In this document: piece after piece, positions 1-10,204 of the stretch | How the letters are laid out: every line of letters begins with the position of its first letter | How positions within the stretch are numbered: the stretch's first letter is position 1 | Assembly (NCBI RefSeq): GCF_030269925.1 | Contig: NC_085130.1 | Location: 5,654,501-5,718,500, forward strand | Direction of reading: 5' to 3' | Length of the DNA: 64,000 nucleotides | Source of the DNA: Bombyx mori | Taxonomy: Eukaryota; Arthropoda; Insecta; Lepidoptera; Bombycidae | Position numbers and translations under genes: made by a program | Notes under the pieces: generated by a model | Told to the model about the DNA's origin: nothing | What the model saw: only the letters and a program-made list of their open reading frames with translations | Databases searched by the model: none

Positions 1-127
1 CAAAACAAAATGAGAATATCATTAATGTATTTCAAAGTCAATTAAATATGTACTATTAAGGATAACTGGAAAACTATTTGTAGAACTTTATAAAATACGA
101 GATTGGGATTACATGGCACACTTAAAG

Positions 128-379
128 TAAATAATAGTTTAAAAAAACTAACAAAATACGCTTTTATAGAAAATCCAACTAAGAAATAGAATATCAATAT
201 ATATATATTATCAAAATAACCCTTCTACTCATGATACCATGCACCCCACGCTTTTTTTACAATAAAATAATTTTCTCTTACATTATTTTTAATTCAAATT
301 TATTAAAATTTATTTTCTATTGTTTTGTTGGATTTTCTATGAAAGCGTATTTTGTTAGGTTTTTTTAAACTATTATTTA
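128..379. mobile_element. MITE with long terminal inverted repeats, copy 1
   Basis: The ends are inverted copies of each other over about 50 bp: AAACTAACAAAATACGCTTT on the left and its complement around 340-366. The centre carries GCACCCCACGC. A second copy lies at 13171-13507. Confidence 0.7.
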
Positions 380-399
380 TTTTTCATTTTTTAGTGAAA

Positions 400-610
400 T
401 AAAAAAAAATTCATTTTTTTTTTAATATTGAATTGGCATCGGTCCTTAACAAGTATACCAAATTTCGAGTTAATCCGACGTTTTGAAGGGAGTCAAAATC
501 ATGTTCAAAGATTCCGTTACATACAACGTCTGAAGCTAACAAAAGCGTATTAAAAAAAATACAGCCGAGTCGTAAAGAAACGTACTTCTTTTTTTGAAGT
601 CGGTTAAATT
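400..610. repeat. Probable dispersed repeat fragment
   Basis: The stretch contains GAAGTCGGTTAAATT and a preceding AACGTACTTCTTTTTTTGAA, a motif common in moth repeats as I recall. I see no coding content or clear ends. Confidence 0.35.
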
Positions 611-696
611 GAAAAAAAATCCTGCTTATTAATAATAAGGAACGAATTTTTAAAAAATCGTAACCCTCTATTACCGTTACAATAAATCTGTTTCAG

Positions 697-735
697 AGCG
701 TTGCTTCTATACGCGACCGCCCTAACCACATCACC
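697..735 (+). CDS. Possible 39-bp micro-exon of the PDZ gene
   Basis: The segment lies between AATAAATCTGTTTCAG and ACC|GTAAAT and would encode SVASIRDRPNHIT in phase 0, compatible with direct joining to the PDZ exon at 3742. Both splice signals are good and the peptide is basic like the residues before the PDZ. The evidence is only signals and phase, so chance remains likely enough to keep this tentative. Confidence 0.3.
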
Positions 736-984
736 GTAAATTTTTAGAAAGATAAGATAAACTCAGTGTACCAATTGATTCAAACAAACTACACGGATAA
801 AGGATCTTTTGTAATTAGGCTTGTTGTTTGATAGTTCGAGATAAAACACGTATCACGTTGATTTATTACCATTGTCGAGAGGCGTCCGAATTTGATAGCA
901 ACATGGATGGACCATTTTTTTGTTTCCGACGCTATATGATATGGTTCATTGTGGTGTTCTCTTGAAGAATCGAAGACACAATAA

Positions 985-1106
985 AAAAAGTAGGCAGCGG
1001 CTTGGCTCTGCCCTTGGCATTGCTGAAGTTCATGGGCGACGGTAACCACTCACCATCAGGTTGGCCGTATGCTCGTCTGCCTACAAGGGCAATAAAAACA
1101 AAACAA
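985..1106 (+). mobile_element. LINE 3' tail (CR1/jockey-like)
   Basis: It reads GTAGGCAGCGGCTTGGCTCT through CTGCCTACAAGGGCAATAAA. The same tail lies at 39757-39880 (minus) and follows a LINE coding fragment at 58660-59029. Confidence 0.6.
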
Positions 1107-1179
1107 TCTGGTTGATATCTGTCGTATTGTAAGTAGGAGACTGACAATCTTCTTTGTCTCCACATTATTCCACTAGGTG

Positions 1180-1738
1180 GGATTGGTATAGCGATTTTTC
1201 TATTCCATTCTCTTCTATCAGCCGTTGTCTCAACACTCACTCCTTTCTCTCGCTCATATCGTCATTCACACATTCCCTCAATGTCTTCTTCGGTCGACCT
1301 CTTTCTCTCTCTATCCTTTTTTTTTATTGCTTAGATAGGTGGACGAGCTCACAGCCCACCTGTTGTTAAGTGGTTACTGGAGCCCATAGACATCTAAAAC
1401 GTAAATGCGCCACCCACCTTGAGATATAAGTTCTAAGGTCTCAGTATAGTTACAACGGCTGCCCCATCCTTCAAACCGAAATGCATTACTGCTTCATGGC
1501 AGAAATAGGCACGGTGGTGGTACCTATCCGCGGGGACTCACAAGAGGTCTTACCACCTGTAAGCAAGAGGTCCTACCACCAGTAAATAAGAGGTCCTACC
1601 ACCAGTAAACAAGAGGTCCTACCACCAGTAAACAAGAGGTCCTACCACCAGTACCTTGTACTACCATTTCCATATATCTTCTAATCACATGCATCTCCTC
1701 TCTATGCATCACGTGTCCATACCACACTAACCGTGACT
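1180..1738 (-). mobile_element. RTE-like LINE tail split by a SINE
   Basis: Read on the minus strand, 1653-1738 then 1180-1317 reconstruct the same LINE end as at 40168-40403 (peptide motif VEMTADRREW in that copy). The SINE at 1318-1652 sits between the halves, so the LINE is older. Confidence 0.65.
1318..1652 (-). mobile_element. tRNA-derived SINE, truncated, with tandem 5' units
   Basis: The tail TTTTTTATTGCTTAG is at the left, so the sense strand is minus. The body includes CCCATAGACATCT. At its 5' side the 24-bp piece around AAGAGGTCCTACCACCAGTA is repeated five times (1541-1652). Confidence 0.8.
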
Positions 1739-2249
1739 GACAATACCACGAGTTAAATTACTATTGAGGACAGTGCAGAGATGGGTCTTGACTTGAAACC
1801 ATCAGACCTCGAATAAAAGTACAGGCAACCGTTCTATAACACGGTATTTTACAACACGGTTCCACTATAGCACGAGAAGAAAAATTCCCTAAAATCCTTT
1901 AATAAATATCACGGTACTTCTACAATGCGATAATGAGAGCTTTGTTTAGTGTTATTTAGAAAATTACATTTATGCCCAATGAAAACACAATGTAAGGAAA
2001 TAAACGAAATAAAATTTCATACTCCTCCGTCCGCGCAATTTTCATAAAAAGGGGTACAAAGTTTTTGCTTCACGTATTAATAAATAAATTGGTGTGCAAT
2101 CAAGTATATTCTATCTTTCTCTCTCTGCCTAAAACATTGTAGGTCTTTATTAAAGCTAGATGATGACCGAGCTTTGCTAGGTTTTTTTTTTGATAACGCC
2201 ATCTTGTTGTGTCTTTAAAACGGTTAGTTGCCCTCAATTAAGAAAAATA

Positions 2250-2465
2250 GTATTATTATTTGCCAATAGATGTCGGGAAGAGTTGATTATTGAGAACACG
2301 AATAAAACAACATTTTCTGAAAATAAATCGTAGCTAGATCGATTTATCGCCCCCGAAATCCCCTGTATACTATAAATTTTATGAAAATCATTGGAGCCGT
2401 TTCCGAGATTCCGATTATATACATATATATTAATATACAAGAATTTCTCGTTTAAAGGTATAAGA
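2250..2465 (-). repeat. Dispersed repeat with GGCTCCAACGATTTTCAT core
   Basis: The minus strand contains a TTTAAACGAG start and GGGGGCGATAAATCGATC. A second copy is at 50446-50610 on plus. I do not know its class. Confidence 0.55.
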
Positions 2466-2777
2466 TAAAACGCTTTAGAGAAGGAAAAACTTTTATTCCT
2501 GAACTATGCAATTGATTTAACAAAAGCCGATCTCGCAAACATCTCAAGTAAAATGATAAGGAAAAAAATCATGACTTGTTGTTTGTATTTTAAAACGACC
2601 TTCGCTATGTACTCAATGCTGTCATCGTTTCAATGTTATTTAAGATCATATCGATAAAATTCAATTTATTTGCTGAACTTTACATAGACGTTAGCACAGT
2701 ACACGCAATGCCCATTATTATTATGCGGATTTATTATATTGCTGAGCCAAAATATAGCACTTTTAAAAAATTTCAAT

Positions 2778-2914
2778 GAGTTCTAAGGTCTCAATTTTAA
2801 CAGTACTACAGTTGCCTCACCCTTCAAACCGAAAGGCATTACTGCTTCACGGCAGAAATAGGCGGGGCGGTGGTACCTACCCGTGCGGACTCACAAGAGG
2901 TCCTACCACCAGTA
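2778..2914 (-). mobile_element. SINE fragment
   Basis: It keeps only the 5' half of the body, from GAGTTCTAAGGTCTCA to CCTACCACCAGTA. Confidence 0.75.
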
Positions 2915-2922
2915 CAAGACTA

Positions 2923-3277
2923 TAATTAATTGAAATTAAAAGTTTGAATATTATTATGGTTCTAGTTACAGGTTTCGCCAAAACCACACTATAGACAAAT
3001 AATATTTAAGATAAACAATATTAACCTATTCTCAATTTAACCGCAGACTTCAAGCAATAACAATAGTTTGACAATAAACAAAGAGTATATAATTATATGC
3101 GTGTGTGTCAAATACATGGTAGTGTGTGTAATGTATTTTTTAGGCATAATTTAAAAAAATATTAGCATTGTGCACTTCTTCTCTATATTCTCTATTAGTG
3201 TGGGAAATTTCATACTCCTTCCGCGCAATTTTCGTAAAAAGAGATACAAAGTTTTTTCCTTCGCGTATTAATTTTAT
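2923..3277 (-). mobile_element. Truncated Lep1-type Helitron
   Basis: It matches the interior of the complete copy at 3279-3727, including GGGAAATTTCATACTCCTT, but lacks the 3' hairpin and CTAG end. It directly abuts the complete copy, forming a head-to-tail pair. Confidence 0.65.
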
Positions 3278-3278
3278 A

Positions 3279-3727
3279 CTAGTGGCCCCGCAGTAGTCGA
3301 AATTCGACTATAATTAATTGAAATTATAAGTTTAAACATTGTTATGGTTCTATTGTCAAACACTATTATAATTCGATAATATAATCACAGTATTCGCCAA
3401 AACTGCACTATAGATCAATAATATTAAAGACAAACAATATTAATATATTTTCAATTCGACAACAGACTTAAACAATAACACAAGTTTCCCAATTGACAGT
3501 AAACAAAGATTATATTTTTATGTATGTATTGTGTCAAATATATGGTAGTGTGTGTAATGTTTTATTTATTGATTTAAAGTATCGTTTATGCATTATTAAA
3601 AAAAAAAATTGCATTGTGCACTCCTTCTCTATATTTCCTATAAGTGTGGGAAATTTCATACTCCTCCGTCCGCGCAGTTTTTGTAAAAAGGGATACAAAG
3701 TTTTTGCTTCACGTATTAATATATAGA
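3279..3727 (-). mobile_element. Lep1-type non-autonomous Helitron, complete
   Basis: On the minus strand it begins TCTATATATTAATACGTGAA and ends CTAG, between host A and T, as Helitrons do. A hairpin AGTCGAATTTCGACT lies just before the 3' end (3293-3308). Its 5' end is 14 bp from the PDZ exon. Confidence 0.78.
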
Positions 3728-3741
3728 TATCTCTATTCCAG

Positions 3742-3883
3742 CGCGCTCGTATACGTCGAGTGAAGCTTTGGGCACGAGACTTCACGGGTCTCGGTTTCCG
3801 CTGTGGAGGAGGCGCCAGAGATGGAGTCCACGTACACTCAGTGCTCAGGAGTGGGCCTGCCGCCGCGGCTAAGTTACAACCAG
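3742..3883 (+). CDS. Exon encoding first half of the PDZ domain
   Basis: The exon starts after TCTCTATTCCAG and ends at CCAG|GTATT, giving 47 codons plus one base. The reading frame contains ARDFTGLGF, the PDZ signature loop, then VHVHSVLRSGPA, the usual beta-3/alpha-A part, and ends at LQP+G, which completes as Gly with the next exon. The other two frames are closed by stops. A Helitron ends only 14 bp upstream of the first exon base, so the branch point must lie inside that element. Confidence 0.8.
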
Positions 3884-6800
3884 GTATTATATGACCTAGA
3901 CTTAATAGACATAAGGCACATAATTGCTTCCAAGAGCTTTTTTTTTTATTGCTTAGATAAGACGTCCGGTGCATTCGTATCTAGCGATGCAACGGTGTTC
4001 GAATTCCGCAGGCGAATACCAAATTTTGTAATGAAATACGTACTTAACAAATGTTCACGATTGACTTCCACGGTGAAGGAATAAAATCGTGTAATAAAAA
4101 TCAAACCCGCAAAACTATAATATGTGTATATATTAATGGTAGAACCTCTTGTGAGTCCGCACGGGTAGGTCCCACCACCCTCCGTATTTCTGCCGTGAAG
4201 CAGTAATGCATTTCGGTTTGAAGGGCGTGGCAGCCGTTGTAACTAAACTGAGACCTTAGAACTTACATCTCAAGGTGGGTGGCGCATTTACGTTGTAGTT
4301 GTCTATGGACTCCAGTAACCAATTAACACCAGGTGCTCTGTGAGCTCGTCCACCCATCTAAGCAATAAAAAAAATCAATGCTGGTGTCCAAAGTCGTCTT
4401 AATCTTATCGGACCAGCGCATAGGACTACGCCCCCTAAATCTCTGTCCTTCTACTTTGCCGGTGATGAGTAGTCTTTTGAGATTTGATAGCTTTATGAGT
4501 AAGAAGCTCCTATTATTTTTACAGGCGACAAAATAAAAAGCATCAAAATACAATTGATGGGGACTCCGTTAGAGGACGCTGTCAGCATTTTGTCTCTCGC
4601 GTCTCCATACCCTGTGGAGTTGGAGGTGGTGGAAGGTGGCAGAGCGAGCGGAGACGGCAGGACGGTACATCATCCGCTGCTGAAGAGGGCCGGCTCGACT
4701 GGAGACGTTACAACGGTAGATCAGATGTTTTATTATTGGTGTATAGCACTGGTGGTTGGACCTCTTGGGAGTCCTCTGTGGGTAGGTACCACCACCCTGC
4801 CTATTTCTGCCCTGAAGCAGTAATTCGTTTCGGTTTGAAGGGTAGCCGTTGTAACTATACTGAGAACTTAGAACTATTTCAAGGTGGGGGGCGCATTTAC
4901 GTTGTAGATGTCTATGGGCTCCAGTAACCACTTAACACCAGGGGGCCTGTGAGCCCGTCCACCCATCTAAGCAATAAATAATAATAATACGATAATTTAA
5001 TATCGGGCTCGTCTAGTTACTGTCTCACTTGCACTTACCTTGCTTGATTCGGTTATATCTGGGACGAAAAGAAAAAAAAAACAGCGCTATAAAAATTATT
5101 AAAAAAAATATTGAAGTCGATAAAAACTCAAAGACTTATCGGCGATATACCGATATCGTGTCGTAATGTGAAAAAAAAAGTCTAGACTCTTTTTATATTA
5201 TTATCGGTCTGTCTGCATCGGACCGTTATCGTATCGTAGAATCAAAAGAGAATATCTAAATATCCACAACGCTCACATTCCCCAACATCACAAACTATTG
5301 TTTAACTTCAAACACAATGGGCCAATGAGCATTCCATAACCTACCTTCATTGTATTACAAACACGCATTCATCCAACAACGAAACGTCTTAACTAACATT
5401 CGGTGTACGCGAAACACTTTCTTAATTATCAGTAAGAAATAAAGTCGAAATTCGCTTGTTAGTGAACATGAAATTAAGTCGTTATTTTTTCAAATGTCAA
5501 TATACACAATAAAAAGATCTTCGATTGCTAATCACCTACAAGTCACCTGAGGTCTGGTGCCATTGGCTAGCGATGACTAATAATTTCGATATTAAAATAA
5601 TTAGTATTCTCATAAACAGTACGATCGATGTGTATTGTTTTATTCATGTAATTATTATATGTTTCAATAGAAATGCTTTAATACGGACATCACGTATAAG
5701 TTAGATAAAATTGTTATTTTTTATTATGACCAAAAAAAAATACACATTCAAAATGTCACTGACCGTTTACAAAAATAAGATATACAGGAATATCTTTACC
5801 GGCTCCGTTTATAGATGGGGTGAACACAAATGCTTATTTAAATTTCTACACGTGTTGTAATTCTGTGACATCTTGAGACATGAGGCAAACGGGCTCATAG
5901 CCCAAAGACACCTCAACATACATGCTCTCTTGAGACATCAAAGTCATTAAACGTTACATCCTTCTCACACTTGTTAACTCGACTTTGTATGAAGTTTCTA
6001 GAGTGTATTGAAGTCTCAAATGCATTGGAATAACAGTAACTATATCCTTCAAATCAGAATATGTGGTGGCAGCAATAGGCCACAGTGGTACCGACGCTTG
6101 TGGTCTCACAGCACGCCGTGCTGCTAGCAAACACGTTCTACAAGTATCATTTATACTGTACCTTCTATTTCAGCTCGAGAAAGAAGGTAAGCTATTGCAC
6201 CCTCCGAAGTCACCGAACACTTCGAATTCGAACAACTCAACACTGGAAACCAAATACGGGAAGAGTGGCATCAAGAAGATATCCGAGAAGATCATCACTT
6301 CGACCCTCGAGAGGAACAAGAAGGAGAAACGAGACGGTCTACCCACCACTTTGGAAAGGGAAAACGAGAAGAACAGCAAAATGGCCAAAAGTAGACATTC
6401 AGATGTCCCTAGTGGTCTCAGCAAGCCTGAGAGGAACAAAACGAGACACTCGACAGGAGCTGACGTCATAGTGCCGCCAGAAAACGGGACAAGTCAAATC
6501 GAACACGCAGAAATGCAGAAGAGAGATTACGACCCCAAAAGGGGAATGAAGTTCGGCATCAGAGTACTCCCGCCCAACGTGCCTGACGACGGAGTTTTGA
6601 GGCAGAAGAGCGTCGAAAACGGAAGCGCCACCGTCGAGAAGAGATCCGTCGATGAAATAGACAAACCCGAGCCGCCACGACCAGCGCCGACCGTACAAAT
6701 CAAACACGAAAACGAAACCGAACACAAAAAGCCAGTCGTGGCTAAGAGAAGAGAGAAAATGGCGCCGCCCATACCCAACGCTAGAGTTAAAACGAACGAA

Positions 6801-9800
6801 ACTGAGAGTATCAGCCACGAGACCACAGTGTCGGACGCGTCACAAGCAAGCTTCGCCAGAAACGATCTAAACTCGAGCGGCATCAAACGCGACGAGAACG
6901 GAATCCCCCAGGAGATACCGCAGCAAATGCTCGACGCCGCCAAAGCGGCCAGAACCAACAGAAAGAGTTCCGTTGAAATATTAAACGAAAAAGAAAGACA
7001 AGATAACAGGAAAGAAAGGAAAAGCTCTGCAGAAACATTACATGACAAAGAGAAACATGAGCAACAGAGAGACGAGGCCCCTAAGCCCGCGAAAAAGTCA
7101 AAAGGGAAAGCCCCGTCTCCTCCGGACGCCGACAAAAACAAAACAGACGACAGTATCTTGGAACGATTGCAGAGAGTCAAGGATTTTCTTAAAAGCGAAA
7201 AGTACCATTCAAGCTTACTGAACGACTCTAGTGCGGACACGTCAGGTCGAGCGAGTGCCACACGGATCAACACTTCCACGCCAAAGGTCAACAAAACGAA
7301 AAGCACTAGCTCCACGCGTCTCGAAGACTCAATCAATTTCAGTCAAGACGACATTGACGATATAGTCTCGAAGCCATTCAAAAGGGAAAGCGACTCACTG
7401 AACAACTTCTTCGAGGATTCGAAGTCGAATCTCTCGTCCAACCAGGACGTCCATTCGGTCGTTTCCTTGAACCAGAGCGACAAAAGCGAACGAGGCTCCA
7501 CGACGATCGAACTAAACAACAGCGACATCACAATACACAGTTCTCCATTGAACGCGACTGTACAGTCCGGGTCCGGCGATACGTCTCTTTTGGATGAAAA
7601 CGAGAGGAAGGCCGCTTCCCTGGGTGATTTATCCAGGTTCGATTTAAGAACGAACGCCGGTAAACCATCAACCGGTACATTGGAAAGGGCTCAAAGTCTA
7701 GACATAACTGCCGACGACGCTGAGATAGCCGAGGCCACGATCTCGCCCAAAAAGAGAAAAGCTATGTCTGTGGTCGAAACTAACTTTTACGAAGCCAGCG
7801 GCGAAGACACTTTACCCGACACTCTTGACTCGGACAATGGAATCGTGATAAAACACAAAGAGCCCAGATTGAGTTTGAACGTGAAAACGTCCGCCATGGA
7901 AGGCCTTAGCACATTCCAGCGGAATCGTCTCAAGAAAGCATCCGAATTCGGTAACTTGGAGGACGCTATCGTCAAAGGATCGAGCAGCTCTATAGAATCG
8001 GACAAAGTCGACGAAGATCACGACAAGAGAACCAAATCCGGACTGCGTATTGGAAGCGAACACGAGACATCCGATCATTTAGCCAAGAGAATCATGGACG
8101 AGAACATGAAAGTCCATTTGAAGCTTGTATCGGAATTCGCTAAGACCACTTCAGACGGTAGCACCCTGGCACCACCAGACAACGATCCGCCGACACAACC
8201 TAACCTTACGAAACTCGAAACGACACCGACCAAATACGATGAGAAAATAACGATGAACTACGACACAAATATACCGGACGACTTAAAAGTATCGCGCAGT
8301 TCGTACGCGAACAGCTTGGAGAGACCAAAATCCGAGATGATGAAGAAACTGCTCGCCAAAAATCCTATACTCAACGTACACATCGACCAGAGCACGCAAA
8401 GAGAGGCTTCTACCAGTGCCGAAGTCCAAACGCCGATGACTGACGCTTCGAAATCCGCCATGCACCAACCCGACATAGTCAACTTCGATCTGAAACCCTC
8501 CGAAATGAAAACTAAAGATTACGAGGACTTCGTCAGCAACATCAGGGTCGGCTCGAACAATAGCAGCTTGAATAAGAAAATGGAAAGCTTCTCCACCGAC
8601 TGGCGCGATTCAAAGGAGGGCAGCGATCTCGTCACATTCACCACAGACAGAACTCAAAATCTTGAAGACAAGTCACGTAAGACGTACACGAAATCGATTG
8701 AAATCGGCGAACCGACAATGAGGGTAATGCCGCCTGATGTCCTGGAAGGGATTCGAAGACGGCACGACGAGAAAGAGAACCGGACGCTTTACATGGAACC
8801 GGGCAACGTATCCCTGACAATGACACAAGAACCGACCCAAAAAACCGTCACAGTCAATGTAGCCGAAGACGAATTCGGGAACAAAGTCATAACGCGAAAC
8901 GTCGAACAAATATCCACTAAATACGTCACCGCAAAAACTGAAGCACCTCTCCAAGTCGAGCAGTTCAGTTTTGGCATCATGAGAAACGCCGGTCCAACAG
9001 ACGAACTGGCTCTAGTGGACGGCAACGTTAAGAATATCGATAAGAACGTACTGGACGAAATAAGACGGCAGAACCCGAATATGCATTTCGCATCGGACGA
9101 ACCTTCGTACACCAAAACGGAGACAATAATTCTGAGCACTTCAGACATGGACGAGGGCCAAGCGAGGGCGTTGATGGAGAAAATGAAGAATGACCCTAGT
9201 TTCGTGAGGCGCAAAACGCCAGAGGAACCTACGCGATTAGGTGTCAGGATAACGCAGGATCTGGAAGACGTACAAACGTTCACTGAAGACGCTACCGAAC
9301 TCACCAAGACCAGATACACCATCCACCCAGCATCAGCGTCCGACGAACAATGCAAATTAGAATCTCACGACGACGCGCACGTAACCGAGATAGAAGTGGT
9401 CGCAACGCGCGCCGACAGAAACGCTAAAGGGAAACCGGATAAGGTATCAGGCAGACAAAGGGTCCCGTATCGAGAACCGGTTCTATCGTACGAACTTGAC
9501 ATCGAGCTGTTGAGCAATTTTATATCGAACGAGAGATACCACTCGGCGAGACAGATGGCGGAGGCCAAGAAAACCAAAACGACCGCCTCAGACCCAAAGA
9601 AACGCCACTCCGACTACGACTTGCCCAGAAACAGCCATATCAAGTTCAGAACGGCGACGTACGAATCTCCAAAGGGCACGATAGTGACGAGCACGGATCT
9701 GGAAAACCGGAGACTATCGGAGCTAGATCAGATGCAGCTGAGATCGGTCAGTCCGCCCCAAAAACCGGTGTTGCTCGCGAAACCGAGCAGCATACCGGTG

Positions 9801-10004
9801 AAGGCAACCGAGAAAACCGCCAAAACCGGCGTCTCGTCGAAGATCCCGATCGTCTCGGCGCTTAAGTCCTCCAGCCAGGAGAACTTGGCTGAGAGTAGAT
9901 TCTCTTTGCCGCGATCCCCCCCTCCCCAATACGGGAGCTCCGGTAACATATCTGTAACTTCGATCAAGAGCAGCTCTAGAAGTCCGAGCGGCGGGAAATT
10001 TTAA
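3742..10004 (+). CDS. PDZ-domain scaffold protein, big-bang-like (3' exons)
   Basis: I join exons 3742-3883, 4525-4715 and 6174-10004. Each is bounded by an AG acceptor and GT donor, and phases agree (phase 1 between the first two, phase 0 into the last). The first two exons together encode one complete PDZ domain. The carboxylate-binding loop GLGF follows VKLWARDFT, and the second half runs from GDKIKSIKIQL to ASPYPVELEV. PDZ domains bind C-terminal peptides, usually in membrane or junctional scaffolds. The last exon adds about 1276 residues of charged, Ser/Thr/Lys-rich, probably disordered sequence without a recognisable domain. The order PDZ then long disordered tail, and the ASPYPV ending, recall insect big bang proteins, but that name is from memory. 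Upstream exons lie outside the window, apart from a possible one at 697-735. Transcript 3' end is probably near the AATAAA at 10199. Confidence 0.72.
3957..4374 (+). mobile_element. SINE with tRNA-like head
   Basis: The head contains AAGACGTCCGGTGCATTCG and a B-box-like GTGTTCGAATTCC; the body starts near 4143 and the tail is AAGCAATAAAAAAAA. The bases 3940-3956 are the tail of another SINE in the opposite orientation fused to this head. Confidence 0.78.
4390..4520 (-). mobile_element. RTE-like LINE coding remnant
   Basis: The minus strand encodes KRLLITGKVEGQRFRGRSP and MRWSDKI, a C-terminal motif of RTE-type endonuclease/reverse transcriptase proteins. It is a fragment inside the intron before the second PDZ exon. 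Confidence 0.6.
4525..4715 (+). CDS. Exon encoding second half of the PDZ domain
   Basis: It begins after TATTATTTTTACAG in phase 1 and ends ACG|GTAGAT in phase 0. The frame reads DKIKSIKIQLMGTPLEDAV then SILSLASPYPVELEV: the beta-4/beta-5 strands, alpha-B helix and beta-6 strand of a PDZ fold. The alpha-B1 position (usually His in class I) appears here as Glu or Asp in PLEDAV, which I would not use to assign ligand class. About 25 Gly/Arg/His-rich linker residues follow. A SINE starts about 33 bp beyond the donor. Confidence 0.8.
4749..4980 (+). mobile_element. SINE copy
   Basis: It runs from GGTTGGACCTCTTGGGAGTC to AAGCAATAAATAATAA and starts about 33 bp after the donor of exon 4525-4715. 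Confidence 0.8.
4981..6173. other. Intron sequence, no gene seen
   Basis: AT-rich sequence between the second PDZ exon and the giant last exon. I see no open frame with splice signals, no inverted repeat and no clear mobile element. Confidence 0.5.
6174..10004 (+). CDS. Giant last exon, disordered tail of the PDZ protein
   Basis: An uninterrupted 3831-bp frame follows the acceptor CCTTCTATTTCAG. The frame stays open about 110 bp further upstream, but with no ATG suited to a start, so I begin at the acceptor. It is GC-richer than its surroundings and shows protein-like codon structure. The sequence is rich in Lys, Glu, Ser, Asp and Thr with proline-rich patches (APPIPNARV; RSPPPQYG near the C-terminus) that could bind SH3 or WW domains. 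There are two similar short motifs, SEKYHS near exon residue 343 and NERYHS near residue 1121. I see no transmembrane segment or catalytic motif. The protein ends RSPSGGKF. All other long frames here on either strand are shadows. Confidence 0.85.
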   Translation, partial: LEKEGKLLHPPKSPNTSNSNNSTLETKYGKSGIKKISEKIITSTLERNKKEKRDGLPTTLERENEKNSKMAKSRHSDVPSGLSKPERNKTRHSTGADVIVPPENGTSQIEHAEMQKRDYDPKRGMKFGIRVLPPNVPDDGVLRQKSVENGSATVEKRSVDEIDKPEPPRPAPTVQIKHENETEHKKPVVAKRREKMAPPIPNARVKTNETESISHETTVSDASQASFARNDLNSSGIKRDENGIPQEIPQQMLDAAKAARTNRKSSVEILNEKERQDNRKERKSSAETLHDKEKHEQQRDEAPKPAKKSKGKAPSPPDADKNKTDDSILERLQRVKDFLKSEKYHSSLLNDSSADTSGRASATRINTSTPKVNKTKSTSSTRLEDSINFSQDDIDDIVSKPFKRESDSLNNFFEDSKSNLSSNQDVHSVVSLNQSDKSERGSTTIELNNSDITIHSSPLNATVQSGSGDTSLLDENERKAASLGDLSRFDLRTNAGKPSTGTLERAQSLDITADDAEIAEATISPKKRKAMSVVETNFYEASGEDTLPDTLDSDNGIVIKHKEPRLSLNVKTSAMEGLSTFQRNRLKKASEFGNLEDAIVKGSSSSIESDKVDEDHDKRTKSGLRIGSEHETSDHLAKRIMDENMKVHLKLVSEFAKTTSDGSTLAPPDNDPPTQPNLTKLETTPTKYDEKITMNYDTNIPDDLKVSRSSYANSLERPKSEMMKKLLAKNPILNVHIDQSTQREASTSAEVQTPMTDASKSAMHQPDIVNFDLKPSEMKTKDYEDFVSNIRVGSNNSSLNKKMESFSTDWRDSKEGSDLVTFTTDRTQNLEDKSRKTYTKSIEIGEPTMRVMPPDVLEGIRRRHDEKENRTLYMEPGNVSLTMTQEPTQKTVTVNVAEDEFGNKVITRNVEQISTKYVTAKTEAPLQVEQFSFGIMRNAGPTDELALVDGNVKNIDKNVLDEIRRQNPNMHFASDEPSYTKTETIILSTSDMDEGQARALMEKMKNDPSFVRRKTPEEPTRLGVRITQDLEDVQTFTEDATELTKTRYTIHPASASDEQCKLESHDDAHVTEIEVVATRADRNAKGKPDKVSGRQRVPYREPVLSYELDIELLSNFISNERYHSARQMAEAKKTKTTASDPKKRHSDYDLPRNSHIKFRTATYESPKGTIVTSTDLENRRLSELDQMQLRSVSPPQKPVLLAKPSSIPVKATEKTAKTGVSSKIPIVSALKSSSQENLAESRFSLPRSPPPQYGSSGNISVTSIKSSSRSPSGGKF

Positions 10005-10198
10005 ATCAAAACATGGTCACACTGTTGAGAATGGGAATTTGTTCGTTCAAGTAATTTTGAACCTTATACCAACAACATGAAGTAGGTTTCATGTGTTTAT
10101 GAAATGTATAATACATACATTTTAAAAAAAACTCGTAGGGATTTATAAGGAAAAAAACGCTGTGACACAACTGAAGTGCCAGTAAAATGAATATTGTT

Positions 10199-10204
10199 AA
10201 TAAA
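10199..10204 (+). promoter_or_regulatory. Poly(A) signal of the PDZ gene
   Basis: AATAAA occurs 195 bp after the stop of the plus-strand gene, in an AT-rich stretch with no further open frame. It is the first canonical hexamer downstream, so it is the natural 3' end, but cleavage position is not visible. Confidence 0.5.

Noticed and set aside
6399..9967. Many long minus-strand and alternate-frame open stretches inside the giant exon
   Set aside because: They mirror the codon structure of the plus-strand frame and have no homology or splice logic of their own.
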